Source of the DNA: an uncultured Kangiellaceae bacterium
Lineage (GTDB): Bacteria > Pseudomonadota > Gammaproteobacteria > Enterobacterales > Kangiellaceae
Direction: 5' to 3'
DNA length: 64,000 nucleotides
Assembly: GCA_905479925.1 (NCBI GenBank)
Contig: CAJQOL010000033.1
Coordinates: 1-64,000, forward strand
Part shown: in pieces, positions 55,393-64,000 of the stretch
Layout: each line of letters starts with the position of its first letter
Numbering within the stretch: the stretch's first letter is position 1
Notes under the pieces: model-generated
The model's database searches: none
What the model was told of the DNA's origin: nothing
The model's input: the letters and a program-made list of their open reading frames with translations, nothing else
Position numbers and translations under genes: made by a program

Positions 55393-55977
55393 TTAATCAT
55401 ACTTTGCGTGGTTGATTTTTCGTTTTTGTTTTGGCTTCTTTAAAAGAACATAGGTAGAGCCTGCGCCTCCATGTTTGGGCAGAGCAGTATGAAATGCGAC
55501 AACTTGGTGTATTTGTTTAAGCCAATGATTTACATAGCTTTTAAGTCTAGCTGGCTGTTTACTTCTTTCACCTTTTCCATGTATCACCAAAAAGCACCTA
55601 AAATCTTCCACTTCAGCGCTGTTTATTAACTGAAAAACGGCGTCTCGAGCTTGGATTACGTTCATTTTGTGCAGATCCAAATGATAGTCGAACTGATATT
55701 TAGCCGCCTTTAGGTTCTTAAACACATTAGGCTGAATACCACTTATCTTGTGACTTAAAATGGACAGTGGTTCGACCCATTCCACTTCGCCATCGGTCAA
55801 AAAATTAGTATATTTATCATCTTTTTTTAGCGCCGCTCGCTGCCGGTAATGCTGATTAATATCGGCTTGTTCTTGTTGACTTTTGGCAACAATTTTATCT
55901 TGTTTTAACTTTTGAACATCACCCATTTCGTGAATAAATTCGGCTAGTTCATTGTCTTCAGAATCATCTCTACTCAT
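55393..55977 (-). CDS. Smr-domain protein, SmrA-like
   Basis: The 194-residue protein has a charged N-terminal region and a C-terminal Smr domain: LDLHKMNVIQARDAV, LVIHGKGERS, and a final AFHTALPKHGGAGSTYVLLKK. Stand-alone Smr proteins of the SmrA/SmrB group are nucleases; SmrB cleaves mRNA at collided ribosomes, whereas the DLHKM and HGKG forms seen here match the SmrA-like group. The substrate is not settled. It is a single-gene unit. Confidence 0.88.
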   Translation of the reverse strand: MSRDDSEDNELAEFIHEMGDVQKLKQDKIVAKSQQEQADINQHYRQRAALKKDDKYTNFLTDGEVEWVEPLSILSHKISGIQPNVFKNLKAAKYQFDYHLDLHKMNVIQARDAVFQLINSAEVEDFRCFLVIHGKGERSKQPARLKSYVNHWLKQIHQVVAFHTALPKHGGAGSTYVLLKKPKQKRKINHAKYD

Positions 55978-56270
55978 AGAATCGCAGTATTTGGTTGACT
56001 ATCTCGACCGTTCTGTTGGCCGATGGAGGTTGTTGGAATAACACTATGGTTGGTGAGATTATCATATCCCAATCTGCTTGGGGTAAAAATCAATTGTCAC
56101 TCAGCACTTATTTAGTCTCAGGTAGCGTTTAATTAACCACCGCCATCAGCGTTCGAAAAATTGCCAAAATATTAGTCTAACAGCCTGATTGTTGAAGCAA
56201 TTTTTTACTTCCGTTGATGAACAGCTATAATAAAAGATAAGTAATAGAATTTATAGGTTGTAATATTAAG

Positions 56271-56891
56271 ATGATTGAAGGCAAATTTGACGTAGTGTTT
56301 CGTGGGCAGACCATTAAAAGCATGGATACTGCTTTAGTAAAGCAGAACTTGGTTAGTCTCTTTCGCTCCAGTCCTGCAGCTATAGAAAAGCTATTTAGTG
56401 GAGATGAAGTTGCTGTTCGCAAGTCTTTAGATTATGGCACCGCCATGAAATACCAGTCGGCCCTTAAGAAGGCCGGAGCATTAGCACTAATTAAGGAAAT
56501 TGCGGCTCCAGAAAGTAAGCCTCCACAACAACCGACGTCTTCTGGAAAAGCTGTTTTTGGTGAGGCTACGCCAAATTCTGACTCTTCTTCCGACAGCGTA
56601 CATTCTAATTCAAACACAACCTCACAAAGCTCAGTTCCGACAGCTTCCGCGGTTAATCAACAGCAAGCCGAGCCTGCCTCTATAGCGGCCGAGGCAAACG
56701 ACGAACCTTCAGAGGGTGGTAGTTTTTCGTTAGCCGCTGCAGGCGCTCAAATAATGCCCGATAAGGTTTACGAAAAGCGCGACGTTGATACTAGCGAGTT
56801 ATCGTTGGCGGCTGCTGGTGAACGCATTATGCCTAAAAGCGCCCCAGAAAACCTTCCTCAACCTAATATCGAACACCTTAAACTAGGGTAG
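56271..56891 (+). CDS. hypothetical protein with a conserved N-terminal domain and repeated tail motif
   Basis: The 206-residue protein has a compact N-terminal domain of about 75 residues (KFDVVFRGQTIKSMD, VKQNLVSLFRSSPAAIEKLFSG, TAMKYQSALKKAGALALI) that I recall from uncharacterised gammaproteobacterial proteins, then a low-complexity Ser/Gln/Ala linker, and two tail copies of a motif LSLAAAGxxIMP (first copy starts FSLAAAGAQIMP). No signal peptide or membrane segment is visible. Function unknown. The N-terminal domain looks like a small helical fold that may bind a partner. Confidence 0.7.
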   Translation: MIEGKFDVVFRGQTIKSMDTALVKQNLVSLFRSSPAAIEKLFSGDEVAVRKSLDYGTAMKYQSALKKAGALALIKEIAAPESKPPQQPTSSGKAVFGEATPNSDSSSDSVHSNSNTTSQSSVPTASAVNQQQAEPASIAAEANDEPSEGGSFSLAAAGAQIMPDKVYEKRDVDTSELSLAAAGERIMPKSAPENLPQPNIEHLKLG

Positions 56892-56904
56892 TTTCGCCCA
56901 AGGC

Positions 56905-57702
56905 TTATTGTCCATTTCCGTCCCTATAATTGTCATACCAGAGGTTGGTTGCGCCGGCTACCGCGACGGGCATCACCAAAATATTAACAACTGGTACCAT
57001 AGTAAACAACATTACCGTTAATCCAAATCCAAAGGGACCACGCTTGTTTTGTTTCAAGTTGCTAAGCGTTTGTTGAAAGGTTCGCTTGTGATTGTCTTCA
57101 GGGTAATCAATATATTGAATAGCTGACATCCAGCCGTTAAACATAAACCAGATAATCGGCATTAGCGGTGATATAGGGGTAAACAGCAGTACTAAGCAAA
57201 ATAGAGCTCTCGGCAAGTAATAGGCGAGCTTTTTCCATTCGCGAGCAAGCAATCGTGGCACGTCTTTTAAAAACTCAGACAGTTTGAAATCTTCCGCTTG
57301 GTAGTCACCTTTGGCTAAGTGAGCTTCCACGGCTTCTGAAAGAAGGCCATTAAATGGCGCTGCGATCCAGTTTGCGATAAAGCCAAAGACAAAAAAGACG
57401 GTTACAAATACGGAAATGACGATTAACGGCCATAATAACCAGTCTAATGCGTTAACTAACCAATCCAAGCCACTTGCTGGCCAACTAATATACCAGTGTT
57501 CACTGTTAACTTGAGCACTTAACCATTGGGGTAAAGAGGTATACCAGTCGCCAATTACATCAAATGCGTAAAAGGTTGCGATACTTAATAGTATAAAGTT
57601 GATAATTAACGGCACAAAAACAAAGCGTTTTATTCCCGGCTGCCAAACCAAATGGAAGCCCTTGCTCAAATATTGAGCACCTTTAAATGATTCACTGTTC
57701 AT
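56905..57702 (-). CDS. cysZ: sulfate transporter CysZ
   Basis: CysZ is an inner-membrane sulfate permease feeding cysteine synthesis. The 265-residue protein has the EI24-type N-terminus (GAQYLSKGFHLVWQPGIKRFVFVPL), four or more long hydrophobic helices, the GFIANWIAAPFNGLLSEAVE motif and the later FNGWMSAIQYIDYPEDNH segment. Its position divergent from smc-zipA-ligA matches the usual cysZ-zipA-ligA neighbourhood. Confidence 0.92.
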   Translation of the reverse strand: MNSESFKGAQYLSKGFHLVWQPGIKRFVFVPLIINFILLSIATFYAFDVIGDWYTSLPQWLSAQVNSEHWYISWPASGLDWLVNALDWLLWPLIVISVFVTVFFVFGFIANWIAAPFNGLLSEAVEAHLAKGDYQAEDFKLSEFLKDVPRLLAREWKKLAYYLPRALFCLVLLFTPISPLMPIIWFMFNGWMSAIQYIDYPEDNHKRTFQQTLSNLKQNKRGPFGFGLTVMLFTMVPVVNILVMPVAVAGATNLWYDNYRDGNGQ

Positions 57703-57874
57703 CGGTTAATATATATCTCGCAAATTAGCTATTTTGAGTGTGCTTTGTTGACGAAATAATTTAAACTAATGCGTTTAACAAAACCAGAGCTAATTTGTAA
57801 TAATTTCTAGTGTGATCCACCAGTATTGTCCATGAAGTGCTCGTCCCAAAGAATTTAGCGAATAATAGAAATAG

Positions 57875-60800
57875 ATGCGATTAAAACAAATAAAATTAGC
57901 GGGCTTTAAATCCTTCGTCGATCCTACCACCGTTCCGTTCCCTGAGAATCTCACTGCTATAGTGGGGCCCAATGGCTGCGGTAAATCTAACCTTATTGAT
58001 GCCGTTCGGTGGGTTATGGGTGAGTCTTCCGCGAAACATTTGCGTGGCGATTCTATGACCGACGTTATATTCAATGGTTCGACGTCGAGAAAACCGGTTG
58101 GCCAAGCTAGCATTGAGCTGGTTTTTGACAATACAGATGGTACTTTGACTGGAGAATACGCCGGTTATGCTGAAATAGCGTTGCGACGAACCGTTACTCG
58201 TGACGGTCAATCAAGTTATTTTCTTAACGGAACTAAGTGTCGTCGTAAGGATATAACAGGAATTTTTCTTGGTACCGGCTTAGGGCCGCGCAGTTATGCG
58301 ATTATCGAACAAGGTATGATTTCTAGATTAATTGAGTCTAAACCGCAAGAGCTAAGGGTTTTTCTAGAAGAGGCTGCGGGCATCTCTAAATACAAAGAGC
58401 GCAGAAGAGAGACTGAAAATCGCATCAGACACACTCGGGAAAATATGGATCGTCTGTCCGATATCCGCGAAGAACTAGGGAAGCAATTGGCTCATTTGCA
58501 GCGTCAATCGAATGCTGCATCAAAATATAAGGACTTTAAGCATGAGGAGCGAACACTAAAAGGTGAGTTGTCTGCACTTAAATGGCGAAAGTTCAACCAG
58601 CAAGTGGAGGTTCTTTCCGCTGAAATAACAAAGTTAGATACAGATTTAGAAGCAAGAGTGGCGGACCAGCGACACGCTGACGCGCAAATTGAAAAGACCA
58701 GAGAAGAACACATAGAGCTTTCCGATGAGTTTAATAACGCCCAAGGAAAATACTATGGAATTGGTGCCGATATTGCTCGACTAGAACAAGGCATTGCACA
58801 TAAGAAGGAAAGGCAAGTACAGCTAGGACAAGACTTCCAGCAAGTTTCATCGTCTTTAACTCAAGTCATGGAACAAATGAGCCAAGATGAACAAGAGCTC
58901 GAATTATTGAATGGACAGTTAATAGAGATAGAGCCGGATCTTGAAATACAACAGCAAAAACTAGAGCATTCTAGCGAACAGCTAGCAGAATTAGAGTCCC
59001 AGATTTTGGATTGGGAAAAAGATTGGGACGAATACAACACCGTTTCTGCGCAGAATAGTCAGAAGATGGAAGTTGAGAGAACTAGGATTCAGCATTTCGA
59101 TAGGGTAATCGAGCGATTATCAAAGCGAATTGAGGATAACGACCAAGAGACGCAAAGCTTGGCATCGCAACCAATTGAAAAAGATGTACTTGAGGCTTCA
59201 GTTGAGTTAAGTAAAGCTGAGGAAGAAACTCAAACTTTGTCAGAGAGCGTGGAATCGCTTTTTGAAGAAATATCCAGTAAGCGGCAGTTAAGACGAGAGC
59301 GACAGAAAGAAATCGAGTCATGTCGTCAGTCTTTTCAGCAGGTAAATAGTCGTTATATATCGTTAACGGCTATGCAGTCAGTTTCGTTAGGAAGCAGTGA
59401 TGAGGGTATTAACGAATGGCTAGAGTCTAATAACCTTAATAATAACAAAAGGTTAGCAGAAAAACTTAAAGTTGACTCTGGTTGGGAGAGAGCGGTCGAA
59501 ATTGTTTTGGGTGATTTTTTGGAGGCTGTTTCAGTAGACTCTTTCGAGCAAAACCTTATGGACATCACCGCACTTCAGAGCGGCTCTTTGTGCCTAATGA
59601 CATCCGACAGCGCTTCCGGTGAACAATTTTCGGCGGCAGATAGTCGGCCTCTTTCTGAAAAGGTATCCGGAGCCGAAGAACTAGCGTTTCTTTTGAATCA
59701 GGTGTTGGCGGTTGATAGTTTGGAGCAAGCATACACCTTACGAGACTCTTTAGTTGGAAGTCAATCAGTGGTGTCGAAAGATGGCTATTGGATAGGTAAA
59801 AATTGGTTGAGAGTCGCCAAAACAGCTGCGGAACAGTCCAGCGTTTTAGAGCGTCAGGCAGAGCTGGAAGGCTTGTCCGAAGAGCTCGAAATATTGCAAG
59901 AAAAACTCGATGAACTAGAAGAGTTAAGTCAAACCGAAGGTGACGAACTCAAAGATATTGAGACTAGTTGGGAGGAAAAACAACGAGTTCTAAGTGCGAC
60001 GACTAAGCGATACAGCGATTTAAGAGCTCAAGTTGGTTCTCAGCAGGCTAAATTGGAGCAAATGATCGCTCGAAAAGATGCTCTGATTAAAGAGAAATCA
60101 GACCTGACTAATCAGCTGCAGATAGACGAGCAATCATTGTCTCAGAGCCGTATGAGCTTGGAGAGACTGGTTGACGCGATGGCTGATGATCTCGACAAGC
60201 GGGAATCTCTAAGCAGAATGCGCGAGGAGAAGAGAAACGAACTGGAACAAGCTAAAAACCAAGCTCGAATGGCGAAGGATTCCAGCCATGAATTAGAGCT
60301 CAAAGTAGCAAATATTCGCGCTGAAATTAATTCCAATCAATCGACAAACCAGCGAATGCACTCTCAAATTAGTGAGTTGCAGACGCGTAAACAAACTTTA
60401 GAAAAGTCGTTAGAACAAGCTCAGTCGCCCGATGATGATTTACAAATTGAATTAGAAGACGCCCTTGAAAAACGTTTGTTAGCGGAGCAAGACCTTGCGT
60501 CAGCTCGAGAAAAACTAGAAGAAGTTGAAAAATCTGTTCGGGTTTTTGAAAAACAACGTTCGGAAGCGGAGCAAGCTGCCCAAGCGGTTAGAAGCCGTTT
60601 GGAACGCCTAAGAATGCAGTGGTCAGAAAATAGTACCAAGCAGTCGACCCAGGAAGAGAATATTTCGAGCCATGATGAAGATATCGAAGAAATCCTAAAA
60701 AACTTGCCGCTCGATGCCTGCGAAGAGGAATGGCTAACAAAACTGGAAACCGTTGCCGCTAGAATTCAGCGATTAGGTGCTATAAATTTAGCCGCAATAG

Positions 60801-61387
60801 AAGAGCATAAAGAGCAGTCAGAGCGCAAAGTTTATCTTGATGCTCAGAATGAAGATTTGGAAGAGGCATTAGAATCGCTGGAAACCGCAATCCGCAAAAT
60901 CGATAAAGAAACAAGGACTCGTTTTAAAGAAACTTTTGATAAAGTTAATAGCGGTATGAAGGAGCTTTTCCCGAAAGTCTTTGGCGGCGGGCATGCATAC
61001 CTTGAAATGACCGGAGAAGATCTGCTTGATACCGGAGTAACTGTTATGGCGAGACCTCCTGGTAAGCGTAATAGTACGATTCACTTGTTATCTGGTGGTG
61101 AAAAAGCGCTAACCGCGTTGTCGCTAGTATTTTCTATATTTAGACTAAATCCAGCACCTTTCTGTATGCTTGATGAGGTTGATGCCCCGTTAGATGATGC
61201 AAATGTTGGCCGCTTCTGTAAATTGGTTAAGGAAATGTCAGAGCACCTACAGTTTATTTATATTACCCATAACAAGGTTTCTATGGAAATGGCTAATGCT
61301 CTGGCTGGTGTAACTATGCAGGAGCCAGGAGCTTCTCGCCTAGTAGCTGTTGATGTTGATGAAGCTGCTCAATTGGCAGGGATATAG
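57875..61387 (+). CDS. smc: chromosome partition protein SMC
   Basis: SMC condenses and helps segregate the chromosome, normally with ScpA and ScpB. The 1170-residue protein has Walker A GPNGCGKSN (K37), two long coiled-coil arms around a hinge (about residues 500-650), the ABC signature LLSGGEKALTALSL and Walker B FCMLDEVDAPLDD. The ribosome-binding site is weak. The hinge region is acidic and serine-rich. It is followed by zipA after 38 bases. ScpA and ScpB are not encoded here. Confidence 0.96.
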   Translation: MRLKQIKLAGFKSFVDPTTVPFPENLTAIVGPNGCGKSNLIDAVRWVMGESSAKHLRGDSMTDVIFNGSTSRKPVGQASIELVFDNTDGTLTGEYAGYAEIALRRTVTRDGQSSYFLNGTKCRRKDITGIFLGTGLGPRSYAIIEQGMISRLIESKPQELRVFLEEAAGISKYKERRRETENRIRHTRENMDRLSDIREELGKQLAHLQRQSNAASKYKDFKHEERTLKGELSALKWRKFNQQVEVLSAEITKLDTDLEARVADQRHADAQIEKTREEHIELSDEFNNAQGKYYGIGADIARLEQGIAHKKERQVQLGQDFQQVSSSLTQVMEQMSQDEQELELLNGQLIEIEPDLEIQQQKLEHSSEQLAELESQILDWEKDWDEYNTVSAQNSQKMEVERTRIQHFDRVIERLSKRIEDNDQETQSLASQPIEKDVLEASVELSKAEEETQTLSESVESLFEEISSKRQLRRERQKEIESCRQSFQQVNSRYISLTAMQSVSLGSSDEGINEWLESNNLNNNKRLAEKLKVDSGWERAVEIVLGDFLEAVSVDSFEQNLMDITALQSGSLCLMTSDSASGEQFSAADSRPLSEKVSGAEELAFLLNQVLAVDSLEQAYTLRDSLVGSQSVVSKDGYWIGKNWLRVAKTAAEQSSVLERQAELEGLSEELEILQEKLDELEELSQTEGDELKDIETSWEEKQRVLSATTKRYSDLRAQVGSQQAKLEQMIARKDALIKEKSDLTNQLQIDEQSLSQSRMSLERLVDAMADDLDKRESLSRMREEKRNELEQAKNQARMAKDSSHELELKVANIRAEINSNQSTNQRMHSQISELQTRKQTLEKSLEQAQSPDDDLQIELEDALEKRLLAEQDLASAREKLEEVEKSVRVFEKQRSEAEQAAQAVRSRLERLRMQWSENSTKQSTQEENISSHDEDIEEILKNLPLDACEEEWLTKLETVAARIQRLGAINLAAIEEHKEQSERKVYLDAQNEDLEEALESLETAIRKIDKETRTRFKETFDKVNSGMKELFPKVFGGGHAYLEMTGEDLLDTGVTVMARPPGKRNSTIHLLSGGEKALTALSLVFSIFRLNPAPFCMLDEVDAPLDDANVGRFCKLVKEMSEHLQFIYITHNKVSMEMANALAGVTMQEPGASRLVAVDVDEAAQLAGI

Positions 61388-61425
61388 TTTTTATTCTTGT
61401 ATAGCAATTAAAAAGGAATATATTG

Positions 61426-62334
61426 ATGAATGATTGGCAATTGCGCGTTGCACTGGTTATTGCAGGAGCCTTGCTAATAGCTTACATTTATTTCGACTAT
61501 AAGAAGAAAAAAAAGCGTAAGCAAGAAAATGAAAAACTTAAAAAGCAATATGGTGATCTTTCTGACACCGTTGATGGTGCAGGCTTTGATATGACCGGAG
61601 TTGGAAGCCCTAGATTGGCAAAAGGAAAGGAAGAGGGAGAGAGTAGTCAGTCTAATTGTGACGGCGTTGATGAGATAGAGCTTGCTGAATTAAAGGGCTC
61701 GACAATTGAAAGTTTTATTAATGAAACCAATAATCAGCAGCACGATGAGGTTGGCGACGTTGCAGGTAACAGACAGCCAGCGCCTTTAAAAGAAACCCAG
61801 AGCGGTGAATTTGACAATAGTGTCAGTGAAGAGGCTCCCGAAGAAACGACGCGTACTCCCTCGGATGATTTATTTAGTTCTGAGCAATCTAATCAACAGT
61901 TAGAAACTAAGCCGGCTTTAGTACTTTCTCTTATTTTGCAGGCAAATGATGGTGAAAGTTTTAAAGGAAAGGATTTCTTACCCATTTTTCTTTCTCAGGG
62001 GTTACGTCACGGTGAAATGGATATTTTTCATCGGCGAATCATGAAAGGAAAAAAGCTAGGTCCCGTTTTATTTAGTTTAGCAAACGGTATAGCACCTGGT
62101 ACCTTCAATATTAGTGAGATAGACTCTTTCGAAACGCCTGCATTAGCTTTGTTTATGACTATGCCTGGCCCTGAAGACGCGCAGGTTGCGTACGATGCAA
62201 TGTATAAGACGACGAAACTGCTTAAGCAAGAGTTAGGCGGCGAAATTTTAGATGAGTCTAAGTCTAATTATACCGTACAGACGCATAATCACCGTTTAGA
62301 CCAAATACAGGATTATAATCGCCAGCTGAGCTAG
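61426..62334 (+). CDS. zipA: cell division protein ZipA
   Basis: ZipA tethers FtsZ to the membrane in the gammaproteobacterial divisome. The 302-residue protein has an N-terminal membrane helix (RVALVIAGALLIAYIYFDY), a basic patch, a variable acidic linker and a C-terminal FtsZ-binding domain of about 135 residues (KPALVLSLILQAN, FSLANGIAPGTFN, IDSFETPALALFMTMPGP). AAGGA eight bases before the ATG at 61426 fixes the start. ligA follows. Confidence 0.94.
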   Translation: MNDWQLRVALVIAGALLIAYIYFDYKKKKKRKQENEKLKKQYGDLSDTVDGAGFDMTGVGSPRLAKGKEEGESSQSNCDGVDEIELAELKGSTIESFINETNNQQHDEVGDVAGNRQPAPLKETQSGEFDNSVSEEAPEETTRTPSDDLFSSEQSNQQLETKPALVLSLILQANDGESFKGKDFLPIFLSQGLRHGEMDIFHRRIMKGKKLGPVLFSLANGIAPGTFNISEIDSFETPALALFMTMPGPEDAQVAYDAMYKTTKLLKQELGGEILDESKSNYTVQTHNHRLDQIQDYNRQLS

Positions 62335-62393
62335 TTCGAGGTATCTCTATTTTTAACGTGTCCTTAAATCGAAAAGCAGACCAAGCGATATAA

Positions 62394-64000
<1,607 letters not shown>

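Overview
This window looks like ordinary chromosome from a gammaproteobacterium with an AT-leaning genome, probably marine. The core gene order is gammaproteobacterial: gyrA-serC-hisC-cmk-rpsA-ihfB-lapA-lapB-pyrF, and cysZ divergent from smc-zipA-ligA. ZipA, CysZ, LapB and the rhombosortase all fit that class. A chromosome-partition SMC is present rather than MukB. The PdsO/PdsR/PdsS genes belong to a family known mainly from marine gammaproteobacteria. A Kangiellaceae or other Oceanospirillales-like host is a guess from overall flavour, not a demonstrated placement. There are no insertion sequences, phage genes or CRISPR arrays. One tRNA (Asn) is present and there are no rRNA genes.

Layout. 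1-4.3 kb: the tail of an unknown gene, then a minus-strand operon of a small periplasmic binding-like protein, a porin and a GGDEF/EAL receptor. 4.4-6.7 kb: a minus-strand TauE/SafE membrane protein, a DUF2057 protein, a 54-residue CcoS that starts with TTG, and a Yip1 membrane protein. 6.8-10.7 kb: a periplasmic dual-specificity-phosphatase-like protein, then purM, purN and DUF3108. 10.9-17.1 kb: a soluble lytic transglycosylase, then PdsO divergent from PdsR-PdsS, the regulatory part of a proteobacterial dedicated sortase system with no sortase or target beside it. 17.1-19.2 kb: mtaD-ubiG with overlapping ends. 19.2-19.85 kb: a long noncoding gap with two inverted-repeat structures. 19.85-30.9 kb: the housekeeping block from gyrA to a ComEA-like protein, with clear terminators after rpsA and ihfB.

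31-36.4 kb: a rhombosortase, tRNA-Asn with its own promoter and terminator, an aspartate-type aminotransferase, uvrB and a Bax-like lipoprotein. 36.6-43.3 kb: a pentapeptide-repeat/nucleotidyl-cyclase fusion with altered catalytic residues, an HD-GYP phosphodiesterase and two outer-membrane beta-barrel proteins. 43.3-52.2 kb: tmcA, DUF4124, an HDOD protein, grxD, two small unknown genes, a short-chain dehydrogenase, a DUF885 peptidase-like protein and two PilZ proteins. 52.2-57.7 kb: a DUF3179/beta-barrel/TlpA operon, a second DUF4124 protein, an Smr-domain protein, an unknown protein with a repeated tail motif, and cysZ. 57.9-64 kb: smc, zipA and the first three quarters of ligA, which runs off the end.

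Themes. Cyclic-di-GMP signalling is well represented (GGDEF/EAL, HD-GYP, two PilZ, plus HDOD). Several short operons pair an outer-membrane barrel with a periplasmic partner. Two protein-sorting systems (PDS regulators and rhombosortase) are present without recognisable substrates in the window. The most interesting leads are the sortase-less PDS locus with an 11-bp tandem repeat, a probable AUU start codon at 4311-4313, the unusual cyclase fusion, and the DUF3179/barrel/TlpA operon.
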